A stretch of 64,000 nt of DNA, taken from NCBI GenBank assembly GCA_911728455.2, contig OU452230.1:11470377-11534376 (forward strand), given 5' to 3'. The DNA comes from Marthasterias glacialis (Eukaryota > Echinodermata > Asteroidea > Forcipulatida > Asteriidae). The translations under genes and the position numbers were made by a program. Under the pieces are notes generated by a model, which worked only from the letters and a program-made list of their open reading frames with translations, did not search any database and had not been told where the DNA came from. Positions 46,101 to 58,900 of this stretch are shown piece by piece. Position 1 is the first letter of the stretch. Each line of letters starts with the position of its first letter.

Positions 46101-48959
46101 AATCATAATCATCATCTATTAATAATGTAGTCTATGGTTTTCTCCATTTCAGCTTTTTTCCCTAAAGGGCAAATATGTCCGAAAATTTCCAGAAATCCGT
46201 CCTGGGATGGTTTGGGGGGAGGGGGAGAGGGGTGCGACCGCTTGACCTTATAATTTCAGAAGGAGATACGTCTTCGGAGGACTGGTATGATGACATTAAC
46301 TTTGTAATCAGTGAGCTTTCAGATTGCAAGTAGTCAGTTTCCCCCAATCAATAACTATACCAGTTATAAACATAAATGTACTTTGACTTCAGAGTATCAA
46401 AAAAAAGTTATAGCAATTATAGTAACGTACCTGCAGTTGTGGTATTCGCAGACGTCTTCTGTGTGCCCGTACCAGTAGTATAAGAAGGCCTAATTGTGAT
46501 ATCAGTAGCATTGGTTCCTGGGTTTGCTACTGGAAGAGCCGTCGTGGTGTCCATCACGTCACAGTTCATACGTAGAACTTGTGTTGCAGCTAAGCCTGGG
46601 AAAATGTACGGACAAATATGCGGGAAAGTACAGTATACAATCATACTGTTTATAATGGAGTCATAGCACTTTCAAAGATTAAGTGGAGTGTCGTGGCCGA
46701 GCGGTTATGATCACCGGACTCAAGTTCTGATGTTGTTGGCAGCAGAGTGTGGGTTCGAGTCCCGGTCGCGGCACTTGTGTCCTTGAGCAAGATACTTTAC
46801 CATAATTGCTTTGTCCTTCGGATGGGACATTAAGCCGTAGGTCCCGTGTACTAGGATAGGTAGTGCACGTAGAAGAACACAGAACACTTATCGTGGAAGA
46901 GTAGGGGAATTACCCTGGTGTTTCTGGTTCACATGGCAAGCACCCTTATCTACAGGTTTCATCAGGCTTGAGAGCTACAGTGATTAAGTTCACCTATGAG
47001 GCATCCTTGGTTTCATAACCAGAAATATATAATAATATAGTAATAAAATTGAGTATATATTTGTATACGTCATTAAAGCAAAACTTGGTTGGTTTAGCAG
47101 CTTTCAACTAGTGGGTTTAAGATTACATACTACGATGATTGAACCATGAGAAAGTTTGGGGTAGTATCAGAAACTGACGGGTGTAAATCCACTTTCTTCG
47201 TGGCAGTAGTGGTGTCATAATGTATGAACAAGTTGTAAAAACATAAACTGAAAAATATTCAGCGTAAATATGTTAAAGCACCATGGTCTAACATATTTCC
47301 TGTGGAATTGTTGTTAAATCAGTTCGCACAGTCACATACTCTGAGCATGTGACTATGCGAACTGATTGAACAAATAACTGCCACCTATACCGTTGAACAA
47401 CTTTTGAAATAAGTATGCAAATAATATATTAAAAAGAAAATAAACAAAAGTTACAGAAGATTACAATTCACATTGTACCTTGGTCAGCCTCACATCGGTC
47501 CACGACAACATTCATGCACGGGAAAACATCTACGATAAGATCGTACAGTCGTTGATCGTAGTTCATCAGTGCGTCTCGCGTGCAGATGCTGCTGTGAATA
47601 TAGTCCGTAAAACCCCGACACACCTGAACGTTGAAGAACGCCTGAACACCTTCCGCAAAATACTCGGTAAACTTTGAGATGGCGTACGTGTTTTGCCAGA
47701 GATTCTCTGCTTTGGCCATGTTGTATGCGTTCTGTAGGTCTGACTGGAAGGTCGAGCTGATCCTGTTCATTGAGATGAGATGAATTGAATGTGCGAATTC
47801 ATGAATCAGAATATCCTCTTCAAACCAACGGTCTTCCATAAATGACTTACACAGGAGATTCTCCTCTGCGTTTGTGGTTATTGGAATGTTTGGCACACCT
47901 CCTAATCCACGTGCCCGGTCGTCGTACAAACTGCTGTCTAGGTGGCTGTGTTCCGGCATTTGAGTTGTGCGTTCCGTTTCAGCGATCAACCCAACGCGGC
48001 CGTACTGGTCAAACATGGCATCCCTAACGTCCTTACGATCCGCTAGAAGAAATCTTACCGTGTAGCATGCGCGGATCAGGGCCTCATCCCCACACACATC
48101 AGATGAAATGATGGGGATACCATAGGCGTGGGTGTACTTCTGATAGAACGAGTCCAAGGGAAACTCGACACGGATATCATCGGGTAGCGAGGTGACGTAC
48201 TCGCAGGCCCAGGTATCGAGCGAGATCCCCCGGCCTGTCCAGCGTGCCGCACGGTGGTGAACACCGGGCTGGTAAAACGCGATGTCCACATCTTAAATCG
48301 AATAACGAAAAAAAAAAACATTGCAAATTAATTAGTCAATTTTAAAGTTTGCTTCATTGAGAATGCAGTGAATGCTGTCATGGACATTGAGTTAAGTTAA
48401 ACTATATCTGTGTCGTATATGTGGCGTGTCGTGGCCGAGCGGATAAGAACACCGGACTCAAGCTCTGGTGTTTCTGATCAGCAGAGTGTGGGTTCGAATC
48501 CTGGTCGTGACACTTGTGTCCTTAAGCAAGACACTTAACCATTATTGCTTCGTCCTTCGGATGGGACGTAAAGCCGTAGGTCCCGTGTGTTGTGTAATGC
48601 ACGTAAAAGAACCCAGTGACACTTATCGCTAAGAGAAGGGGTCTGCCCCGGTGTTTCTGGCAGTGGCTGCTGAATGCACCTCAGCACCTTGTAAACCCTT
48701 ATAAGGTGCTACATAAATGGGTCTCACAATTCAAAAAACCTTCAAAAACCTGTAGTAAAAAGCCTAAAAAGCGCGCCATGAGCGCCATATTGGCGGATAC
48801 CGGCGCTATATAAATACTCACTATTATTATTATTATTATTATTATTATCTCACCAAAAACATGTCTGTGGTCGGACAGAGAGACGGGTACACACTCAACA
48901 GCAGAAATAATCAAACTTGCTGTAAATAAAGCAATGGCAGATCCCGGAAATGAACTCAT
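41561..48959 (-). CDS. P4: short membrane-anchored metallopeptidase-like protein (409 aa, 4 exons)
   Basis: Exons: 48854-48959 (signal peptide, 35 aa), 47479-48291 (peptidase), 46431-46595 (Thr-rich linker), 41561-41706 (membrane helix, tail, TAA); 1230 bp in frame with GT/AG borders. HEFAH lies at 199-203 and TEYFAE at 244-249. The 55-residue linker starts with the LRMNCDV segment shared with P1 and P3, then a Thr-rich stretch. The helix spans about 373-394, and the tail is about 15 residues ending in Ser-Ser-Ser. The last intron, about 4.7 kb, is filled with repeats. It has an extra unpaired Cys (about residue 102) not seen in the other copies. Predicted type I ectoprotein; family from motif layout only. 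Confidence 0.84.
42997..43105 (+). repeat. (AAAT)n microsatellite
   Basis: About 26 uninterrupted copies of AAAT; a shorter tract of the same unit is at 42237-42289. Confidence 0.95.
44206..45452. mobile_element. Nested element with inverted ends inserted into repeat A
   Basis: Left end GGTTTTCCCGGCCAATTTCA, right end TGAATTTGGCCGGGAAAACC. The left half repeats GTCATTCAATTTCG-type words and the right half their complement (CGAAATTGAATG). The flanking DNA is the two halves of one repeat A copy (44060-44205 and 45453-45670). No transposase frame. Confidence 0.75.
46686..47046 (+). mobile_element. tRNA-Leu-derived SINE in P4 intron 2
   Basis: Head GTGTCGTGGCCGAGCGG, B box GGGTTCGAGTCCC, then GTCCTTCGGATGGGAC. 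The 3' part is diverged. Confidence 0.8.
48421..48849 (+). mobile_element. Full-length tRNA-Leu-derived SINE in P4 intron 1
   Basis: The head resembles tRNA-Leu with a CAA anticodon-like loop (GGACTCAAGCTC), A box TGGCCGAGCGG and B box GGTTCGAATCC. It ends in GGCGCTATATAAATACTCAC and an (ATT)n tail that reaches to within four bases of the exon 1 donor. Confidence 0.85.
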
Positions 48960-49049
48960 TCTGTAGCTTATGATGCAAATCCCCTCTGTTCTAATCATAC
49001 CAATAATTATAGTATCAGCTCTGCGCTGTAGAATGCGGTGCTTGCCATT

Positions 49050-52000
49050 CGAAAGCTTGGTAACTGACTGAACGATTATTTATGTGGGTCTTGAATACCT
49101 TTTGCGCAGGTGCAAAGGAAGTAGATATTAAAGCAACCATAAAACAATACATAAAAGTGTAATTGTGTAATTGTGTAATTGTCTTTAAATATTGTTTTTA
49201 ATGTTGTATTTCATTATATTTTAAATGTTTACTATAAATCATTGTGAAGCGCTTTTGAATATATATGTATAGAATCAGCGCTGTAGAAATGTAATAAATG
49301 TTAAAATGTTAAAAGTCAATTATTGTACAATGAAAACGAATTTCCAATTCATATCATTATCATTATCATTCTTGCTGTGGCCGTCGCTATCGCTAACATC
49401 ACTATCATTATCATTATGGAATTTTCATTTTTTATGATTGCGTCTCTAAAATGCGTCAAGGAAACAAACTTTTATACCAGTATTGTTGAAGCTTTACGAT
49501 TGGTTTTAGAGGTTGTTTTTTTTTTCAAGTCAAATTCGGGTCGTTGCCTCGACAAATGCCTCGACAAATCAGGACATCGCAATTTTATGATCTAGGAGGG
49601 CGAGTGTAAACTTTGTGACACGCAGCAGTCATGGGAGTGTATGTCGATTTCAGTTTCTAACCCTTTCGGGTGCGCAAGCACATTTTATTGCTTAAAAATC
49701 AGAAGAAAAAAGAAAAGAAAAGGGAATTAAATAAATGAAAAAAGGCAAGTATTATGGGTGAACCATTATAATGTCAACCATTCATGTACCCTGTAAAATG
49801 GACGAACTTGGGATCGATTTCATGTAGAGCCAACTTCTGCTTAGTGGAAAATGAAGTCCAGCCCAATGCCGTGTGGACACATTGGTATAGCGACCAGGGG
49901 CTAATTTCATTAAGCGGTTTATTGGTAAGCAAGTGTTTGTGCTTATTATGGCAGGAACAAATATGTGTACACAAAATTGTATTTTATGAACGATCAAGAA
50001 GATTTGACAATGGATTTGCATTCTGCTGACAAGAATCGATGGCAAGTTTTTATCAATTGTTTATACGGTAAGCAAGTGGTTAGTGGTCGCTCCGTGAGTA
50101 GAAAACGTCTACTCAGGCTGTTTTGTTGAAGGTGTCTGTAAATGGACCTTGGTATATGAATGCTAAGTCTTAGATCATGAACCAGTATACAAAAAGTATT
50201 TTTGATGATAATTGCAATTAATGAAACTGCTAATACCCTTTTAAAGGACACAACAGATGCAGATGACCCTTGACAGTAAGTTTAACGCCCGCTCATCTCG
50301 TCATAGCACGTTGTCAATGACAACCCGACCGCTCTTTACAGTCTAGAATATTAACGGTTTATTGAACGTAGACTAGAAGGCGCCTCTCCTACCCCCAGCT
50401 CCTGCCACGGCTCTCGGTCATACTTGCAGCACTCATTGAACCAAAGCCGTGAGCCGTAGCCAGAAAATATGAGTTTCGAAAAGGCATAGTCCATACCCTT
50501 CATCTTCTTCCAGCAATGGCGTAACTAAGGGGGGCAGGAGCACGTGCCCCCCCCCCAACTCTGTCGCCACCGGATGCCCTCCCCCCCCCCCCCCAATTTG
50601 AAATCTTGACTTTTGTGACTAAAAGTTACCAGAATAAAATATTGCATTCATAACAGTGCATCCTAGGACAGCTGACCGGAACCACTTTCATTGTGTGCAT
50701 AACGTCTGAAACACTTCGTGGATTGACGAAAAGATCGAAAAATAATTTTTCTTATGGTAAAATTGCAATGTTAAATTATTTTACAAGCTCAGGTTAATAG
50801 AAAAGTAAGCATCTTCTGATAAAAAAAATCCACCTGAATAACTAACAAAAAAGGCGGCCATTGAGAACGTTTTTCACCGTGACGTCATGCACCCGGGTCA
50901 GACCCCAAAAACCCTTCTCCATGAGCAGTTTACTTGGATCTGACCTGGTTGAGCTACAGCAATGGTGTCAGAGCTACTCGCCACCATAGGGGCCGGGTCA
51001 GACCTGGGTCGACCCGGGGAAGCCAAAATCGCGCTCTTGAACGTGCCCGTTATTCGAATACACGCGTCTTGGCACAGTGTCTATTTAGCAAGGTTTGCGG
51101 TATAACAGCGTGCCTAAGAGACCCAACATTGGAATTTTTGTAAGAGTGCATTAGTTTATGACATCCTTTAGTTTAAATACCCCTATATAAAAGTACCCAA
51201 TTAATAAAACATCATAAAACGGCGTGTAATTTTTTGTTATTTTTGTATAATGTTGTTGCAGTAATAATTAGTGTTCAACAAAGGCCTACCTTGTTTTTTA
51301 AAGGAGCAAAAAATATTGCAGACGGATATATTGTACCGGTATTTTATCAGGGGACTGAATGCTTTATACTTTCGGTCGGCAGCGTGTCAGTAGTTGCCTT
51401 ATAAGCTGAATTAGCATGTACCAATGGCACCAGTGGGAGACCTTTGGGGACGCTAGGTGGCAGCAGATTAATCAGGCAAAACCGCTGTTCTCGGAAATGT
51501 GAGAATGCTCAATACAACGTAAGCTTTAGAAATGTACCTGATGTTTATGATTCCATAAACGTGTGAATGCGGGATTACTGGGAATTTGACAGCAATTGCT
51601 TCATTGTCAACTAGCATAATTTTTGACAACGTGAGGGCGTTTGTAAACCAAATTAACTTGATGCAAAACAAGTAAAACAAAACTTGTGTTTCAATTGTTA
51701 TTTTCATTATTATTTAATTGGCCAGATACAAGAAAACAACATACAAACAGTCAAATATATAAAACTGTAATTGTGATGCAAGGACAATTTAATTAGCCCT
51801 TGAAAGCGCCCTCATGCAGTCAAAATACAGTCTATTGAATGTAAAATGTCATTGATCTCCGTTATTATCGGAGATCAATTATATTGAACGTATGCAAAAT
51901 TTTATTTTGCAACGTCACAAAGAATATTTTGGCCAACATCGGGTCGTTTAAAAAACCTGTGATTTCTTTTGTAAATTTTAGTATCATTGCATCAGTACGT

Positions 52001-52908
52001 GAAGACTAGGAGATGCAAAATATTTTGACAGTTATCACAGATACACACTTGTAAATTGTTTTGCTTTAATATTGAGGTCACTGATTATGTTCATGCATTG
52101 TGATGGCTCTTTTGTTCTGTTGTTTATGGCCTGTCGCACTTAAACAGAAGAAGAACACAAATCGCTATAATACTGTGTCTCTGACACAAAAGGACAGTGA
52201 AGGTCATGAGAATTATCATGTACAAGCCAGGTGGATTCCACATCGAACCGACTGATCCCATTTCAGGGTCATTGTACCTCTCAATCGGGGATTTACTTTA
52301 ACCATATGTGGAAAATGATATCCTCTTCATTAGATGGAGATACCAATGGCTCCCAAGCCGGGAAACAAACGCCTTTGACGCCACGACACCTCTACCATTG
52401 CCGTCTGAAACAGCTAAAAAATATAGTTTATTTGTCAACGGAAACAAAACGGTGCAAGCGACTTGAAATTGTGATGTCGTCTGCCTAATGCATCACGTTT
52501 GGTGTTACGTATCTGCAAAATTGTGTCAACGTTTACCGGTATTTCAGACGTAAAGGTTTGAATTGCTAAACGTATACAGTGCGTAATATCTTTATCATGG
52601 GTTTGCTGAGGTAAGTAATTTATTTTACGAATGCTTTGTCTCTTTGTTCCAGTATCATTAATATAAATGTCTCTTTGTCTCTTCAAAGCTGAATTTAAGT
52701 CTAGGCATTAAAGTTTTGCGTCCTTTTCTTGAAATCTGTGTACAGATTTATACTTATTTATTTATGTTTGTTTTCCCTTATCAATAAAAGTGTCAATCTT
52801 TCACATACATATATATAATGCGAGAAATAAAATAATATAAAAGCAGTTAAAATAACCTTTCAGGAATACTTGTTCTAACAATTCAAACAATAACATAAAT
52901 TGTCACCG
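49050..52908. other. Intergenic stretch between P4 and the sialyltransferase gene
   Basis: P4 and the sialyltransferase gene are divergently transcribed from this ~4 kb. It holds ATC-type short repeats at about 49350-49420, MITE C-like sequence at 49897-50090, and C runs at 50550-50595. No exon recognised. Confidence 0.45.
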
Positions 52909-55900
52909 ATGCAATTATTATCTATTAGTCCTTGTTCTCAAATGTTTGTCTTTGAATTAAAGTTGCACCTTTTAACTGTTTGTTTCCCAAGAAAAGTTCG
53001 GATTGTGTTCGTAATTTGCCTGGTATTTTCACTGATGATCATTGCCTTCAGATGCATGCATACATTCAACATCAGTGTGGTACCGGTCATCCGAAAGGGG
53101 TGAGTCGGTTATTGTTTTATATACGAGTTGAACCTTCCTCAAACATTTTGACACATTTTTTTTAAACGTCGAATTAACTCTCTACTACGTCCCAAACAAT
53201 CATGAAGTATTATTTTGTTAAAAGTATGCCTGTGTATAGACATGAAGACCTAACAATGTTTACGATCCCGTCGTGGGCAGATAGGGGAAACAATTTGGTG
53301 GAATTGTGCCTTTGATGATGCAACCATGGAACTTCGCACAGCACATAGTATGTCATGAGACAGATTGGCTAAAGGGCCATCGCAGATGTATCCTTTGACA
53401 ATATATAGGTACAATAACCAGCAACGGCAGACATTTAAACAAATTTGAAAATTGCCTGTTATTCTACCTTTTATTTTTTCAAAAGACAAATCTGTGATGG
53501 ACCTATAGCGAAAATCTTTCACATGACATAATGTGACTGTGTGCCAAATTCCATGATTGCATCATCCAAAACACAATCCCATCACCTACCTGGCGTACTC
53601 CCACAAAGTTTTATTATGTTTACTTCTGAAGTCCAACTTTTGTTGAATCTGGTATTTGGTTATTTCGATTGAATCAACAGAACCGAGCTGGATCAAAAGC
53701 AGAAAGAATCTCGTGAAAATCATGTAAACTCGTCTCCGAAACGAGAGGCATCATTGGGAGCCACTGAAGACCTAAACTTGAACAAGTCATCTGAAAGATC
53801 AGCCCAAGCACCACCCCCTTCCATACAAAGTGACGTTTTAGATAAACACGTTACTTCGAAAACGGCAACTACAAAACCTGAACTACATCTTGTGAAAGAA
53901 ACTGCCTTGGATAAAAACAGCTCCTCTCCACAGTCAACTAACGACTATGAACCAACAGCACTTGTAAAAGAAACTGTCTTGGGTAAAAACACCTCTCCAA
54001 AGTCAACTAACGAATCTGAACCAACAACACCTGTAAAAGAAACTGTCTTGGGTAAAAACACCTCTCCAAAGTCAACTAACGAATCTGAACCAACAACACT
54101 TGTAACCGAAACTGTCTTGGATAAAAACACCTCTCCAAAGTCAACTAACGACTCTGAACCAACAGCACTTGTAAAAGAAACTGTCGCGGATAAAAACACC
54201 TCTCCAAAGTCAACTAACGAATCTGAACCAACAACACTTGTAACCGAAACTGTCTTGGATAAAAACACCTCTCCAAAGTCAACTAACGACTCTGAACCAA
54301 CAACACTTGTAAAACAAACTGTCGCGGATAAAAACAGATCTCCAAAGTCAACTAACGAATCTGAACCAACACTATCGGTAAAATTGGCTGCTTCGACGGC
54401 TAAATCAATTCCGAAACTGACAACATCCACTGTTACTGTAAAATCTAGAAACATTTCCGAGCAGGCACCGGTAGCAACAACAGCTGCCCCCGCCAAAATA
54501 CCAAAGTTCGAACGTGAATTCCTGGAAAACGTTAAACATTTCTTAGAAGAACTGCCCCAGAATAGTACATACAGTGAAGCGCTGGCAAATGTGATTAAAC
54601 GGGCGACGTCAAGAAAGCCTGGATGGGAAACGAACGACACTGAGAGTCTGCACGATAGTCAGTTCCTAAATTATATGGTAGATACTTTTGAAAGTTTTAA
54701 GGGTTTTTAACATAGTTATGACGAATGACAAATGTCGACTGTGTGGAATGTTTGGCACTTGACCAATATTGGTGATAAGCATGCTTTCAGATTTCCTTAT
54801 GTTTTATGTGACGGTATGATCTGTATATACAATTCACACTTTATTCCCATTTTACCTGAAGTTTGATTTGTATCGGTAGACCAAACGATACCAAAAGATT
54901 GTTATCTGAAAATCCGCCTCCTGTCACATTTACCGATGCTGGATCGCATCTTCAGTGTTCTAGGTGTCATTCATGAGCCGTTTTAGCTTTTTCTATAAAA
55001 ATTTATGCTTGTTTGTTTGTGTTTTTCACCGTTCAGTTGGCGTCACTTTTACTGTTGCAGTTTTAAGTAAATTATGTTTTTCTCCTCTTATGTCAGCATT
55101 GACACTTTTAGTATGGATGTGGGATGGTTTAAAAAAAATCTTTTCGCATGAATTAAAGTTTAATTCCTTCCACTCCAATAGGCCGTTTTTGACAGCATAA
55201 GGGCGCAATACTAATTTCACTTTGAAAGGACAAAAATATTTCCAAAAATTAAAAATACAAATTTTCCAAGTAAACATCTCACACTGCTTACTAGGTAAAA
55301 CTGTCAATAAAAAACCTCAAAGTTGTGTGTTAACTGCTTTATTAAAAGTCTATCTGCATCTGGTTTCTCACTCTATTTTTATGGTTTGACCCAATGCACC
55401 CCATTGGGGGCGCCCTTTTGCAGTCAAATAATAAAGCTTATAGTTGTAATTATTATAATTTGGTCTTAAACTCTTTTTGAATTTTATATTCATGGAAATA
55501 TTATTACAATTAAATTATCAACCCAATTTTTGTTTTCTTATTTTTTTTTCGTATACACAGAAATGTCCTACATCCGTTCGGAAGAAGATGATTACGAATA
55601 AACTATTTGCAAAGAGTTTTATTCCAGAGGTACCTATTTTAGCCTGGAATGAACATTATACACCAGACGAATATAACCGCCTCAAGGAGTATATTCATGT
55701 CAATGGATGGAATGGTGTCGATCAATCGAGTGAGTTAATTTCCTCGTTTTAAATTAACTTTGATAACTTCTTAGAAAAGTTTATGAATTTATATTCGGTG
55801 ATTAATTTGTATACAATATGGTAATCACATTGTTTGCTGCGTTTTTTTGTTTGTCTGTTCACGTGTTTTCTTTACACCAGGAAAGGGATAAACGTGTATA

Positions 55901-58900
55901 CTACGGTTCGATTGATAATTACGTTAACGGTTTTCAATTAGTATCTTTAGTTCACATACGTTTTTTTAATTTTTATTTTCCCGTGGGTGTTAAAGGCCTG
56001 CCAACTTTATCTTGGAAGTTTTCCAATATTTCACAATGGCAATTAGTTCTTTACATGCACACCCACATTCATGGATAAACTATTTTGTTACAAAGATATC
56101 ACTATAAACGCCAAATAAGTATGCAACAACCTTGTGTAAATCTTTTATAAACTATGACAAACTTAAAAACTTAAAAACCTTTGTTGACAAAGAGCTGGAT
56201 CATGTATTATTAATTGTTTTTAAAACGGTCACATCAAAGGTTGTTCGTGACTGGGACTCCCAAATAAAAAGACATTTTGTACCTACGGTTTGGCTATGAG
56301 CCAGTGGCGCAGCTTGGTCAGGTGGGTGGCAAGGGAAAGGGGCGTGCCCTGGCCGCCAAATCGACTGTTTTTGTCTTGTTAGGACATCAAGCTTGAAATT
56401 AAAGTGCCCCTTGAGGATTGAGCCTATGGTTCTCTCAAAGAAGGCTTAAACTTCCAAAGACGAAGTGTGTGACTGGGTACATTCGCTAACCTGTAGGTAC
56501 CACGAACCCTAACTACGCCAGTGCTTTGATTTCTCCTCTAGTGATAGCCAGTGCACTTCAGCGCATTGACACACTTCGGAATAAGTATTTGTTTGACAAT
56601 CGTATGGTGAACGGAAGCATTCCGAATGACCATAAATGCATCCGATGTGCGGTGGTTGGCAATGGTGGCATACTCAATGGTTCTAAGATGGGCAAAGAAA
56701 TTGATGCAAATGACTATGTGTTCAGGTAGGTTGGTTTTTCGTCTTTAAATTTGTATCCGTTTGTTTCGCCTTTCGATTCGTGAAAAAGAGAAAGGACGAA
56801 AGTTTTCTTTGTGTACAAACTTTTCCCTATTATCAGCGACGAACGGATATTCGTTCTGGACAGTTCATCGATGGACTGTATAGTTTGACTTGGGACTGGG
56901 TAGTCCGTCCAGCGTTGGACTTTCAGCTTTAGACAGGATAGTTCAGAGTTGGTTCAAATAGTTCAGCATTGGACTGGATAATTCAGCATAAAGGAATACA
57001 ATATATAGTTCAGCGCTAGACTTAAAAGTACAGCGTTGGTCGTTATATGTTCAAAGCACAATTACCTGTAAAAAAAAAACAATCTTAAGTAAGCAACCGA
57101 GGAGAGTTACTGAACCCATGCGTACCATAACAATGTACCTCTGTTGAGTGATCCAATTCATCTGACGTCATTATCACAATAAATCTTGGTTATGCCATTT
57201 TGGGAGTCAATGTCCCCGTCGTGTGTTATAGAGTGTAGTGCGCATTTTAGGCGGAGTGGCGTTTACACACTTACGATAAATTATGTCCGTGCAATTTGAC
57301 TCCCAAAAAGGCGGGGTGGTAGACAGTACCCTCGTGTGACGTTGGTGCAAAGCGGAAATAAACAGCGTCGATTTGCTTGAACAACGCACACCTATTTTTA
57401 TGAGAGATGCGGTTCAGTTTATTGCTTCGATCCAAAATATTCTTTATTTACAATGTTTTTTATTTAAACATATAGAGTGAACACAGGCGTAACCAATGGA
57501 TACGAGGAAGACGTTGGGACCAGAACCTCATTCTATTGCTTTGGGATTATTACACTTCGTGCGACAGTACGCAAGGGCTGGCAGCACGGCTTCAAAGTAC
57601 CAACCGACAAGGTAAATAACGGTAAATGTATAGCACTCTAATAAAATTAAAGATGTATGTCCGATTTGGGGGCCACTGTATTTGGACCCGCAAATTTAAA
57701 TTTAAATGTTAAACAGCTATTTTTAAAGATTAGAGAAAGTTATAAGCTTTCAATTAAGTTATTGCAGGGGAAAATCCGCCAATGAAGTGGTAGTTAATTA
57801 AAAACTAATAATGATTTGTCTGGATCCTAACATTATCGCACGGCCATCAGCCATGTTCAAACAATTTTGCATGTATTTTGTGCATTGCCTGTAGCATGTG
57901 CAAAAGTTTAGTACTTTCTCGTTTTGAAACAGCATCATCTGTCAAAATTCGTTCAGTGACAAATCGAAAAAATAATTGAACAGACAAAATCTTTGAAATT
58001 GTTTAATCAATAAGTTGTTGAAATAGTTTTGACTTTCAATGAAGCTCAAATGTTTAATGCAATTTTGTTTGTCTGTTTCCTTAAATCCTGTAAAAATCGC
58101 TTTGAAATGTTACATTCTTCTTTGTGAAATAGTACCACATTGTTAAGGGAAATCCATCCTTTACAGCTGTTTCCAAAGGGGACAAAAATCCTATTTGTCG
58201 TTCATGAATTGCACATTCGAAGTTTTTACGCCAGCTTTACAATCCACAGGATATCCGCTATGTGTTTTTTGCTGATAGTCAACTCGCCTACTCCTATCTC
58301 TCTGATGTTCTGAATGATCGAAAGCCTCAGAAAAGGTACCTTCTTTTAATCTGTAAGCCCATTCAATGGAAACCACCTGGAGTTCAATAACCTTCGATGT
58401 TACTACTATTTACAGTTGACACCAATTGTTTTATTTGCGGGGAAAATATAATTCATATAGTTATTGACCCTTTCCATATTTTTTGCATAAACAAATACTT
58501 AATTTATAAAGGATACGGCTTGCGCACTCGCTTATGGAGTCCCTCGTGACTAGGACTCGACCTTTGTGACTCGGCCTCAGAAACGATCGCTGTGACAAAT
58601 TTTGTAACTTGTGACTCGTGACTCAAGCTTTGTGTCGAACTTGAACTAAACCTAAATGATTCGGGACTCGGACTTGAGGACTGAAGACACAAATACCACT
58701 CTGGCCTACTATAGTCGAACAAGTGAAGGCTATTTTGAGGTATTTTCCCCTTCATTCCTGTGCATAATGTTTCATAAAGAAATCAAACATGTCTGTTTCT
58801 GTTAGCATTGCGATGCAACCTCCAATGAAGACTGTCCCTGCAAACATGAAGCTGGTGCATCCAGACTTTCAGCGGTATATCAAGTTTAGGTATGTCAATT

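Larger units (their letters stand above)
41707..46430 (-). other. P4 intron 3, repeat-rich
   Basis: Holds AAAT microsatellites at 42237-42289 and 42997-43105 and a family A repeat split by a nested element (44060-45670). No extra domain exon was found. Confidence 0.5.
46596..48853 (-). other. P4 introns 1 and 2
   Basis: Besides the peptidase exon, these introns contain a SINE each. An inverted pair GTTCGCACAGTCACATACTC / GAGCATGTGACTATGCGAAC lies at 47321-47362. Confidence 0.5.

Noticed and set aside
46686-48510. tRNA-Leu-like sequences as tRNA genes
   Set aside because: They continue into a shared non-tRNA body and an (ATT)n tail, and recur, so they are SINE heads.
53945-54640. 231-residue minus-strand frame
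   Set aside because: Shadow of the repeat stem of the sialyltransferase; no splice or domain support.
58163-58249. Upstream extension of sialyltransferase exon 6 from the AG at about 58166
   Set aside because: All three frames from that site meet a stop or lose the family sequence; the AG at 58248-58249 keeps frame and restores DIRYVFFADS.
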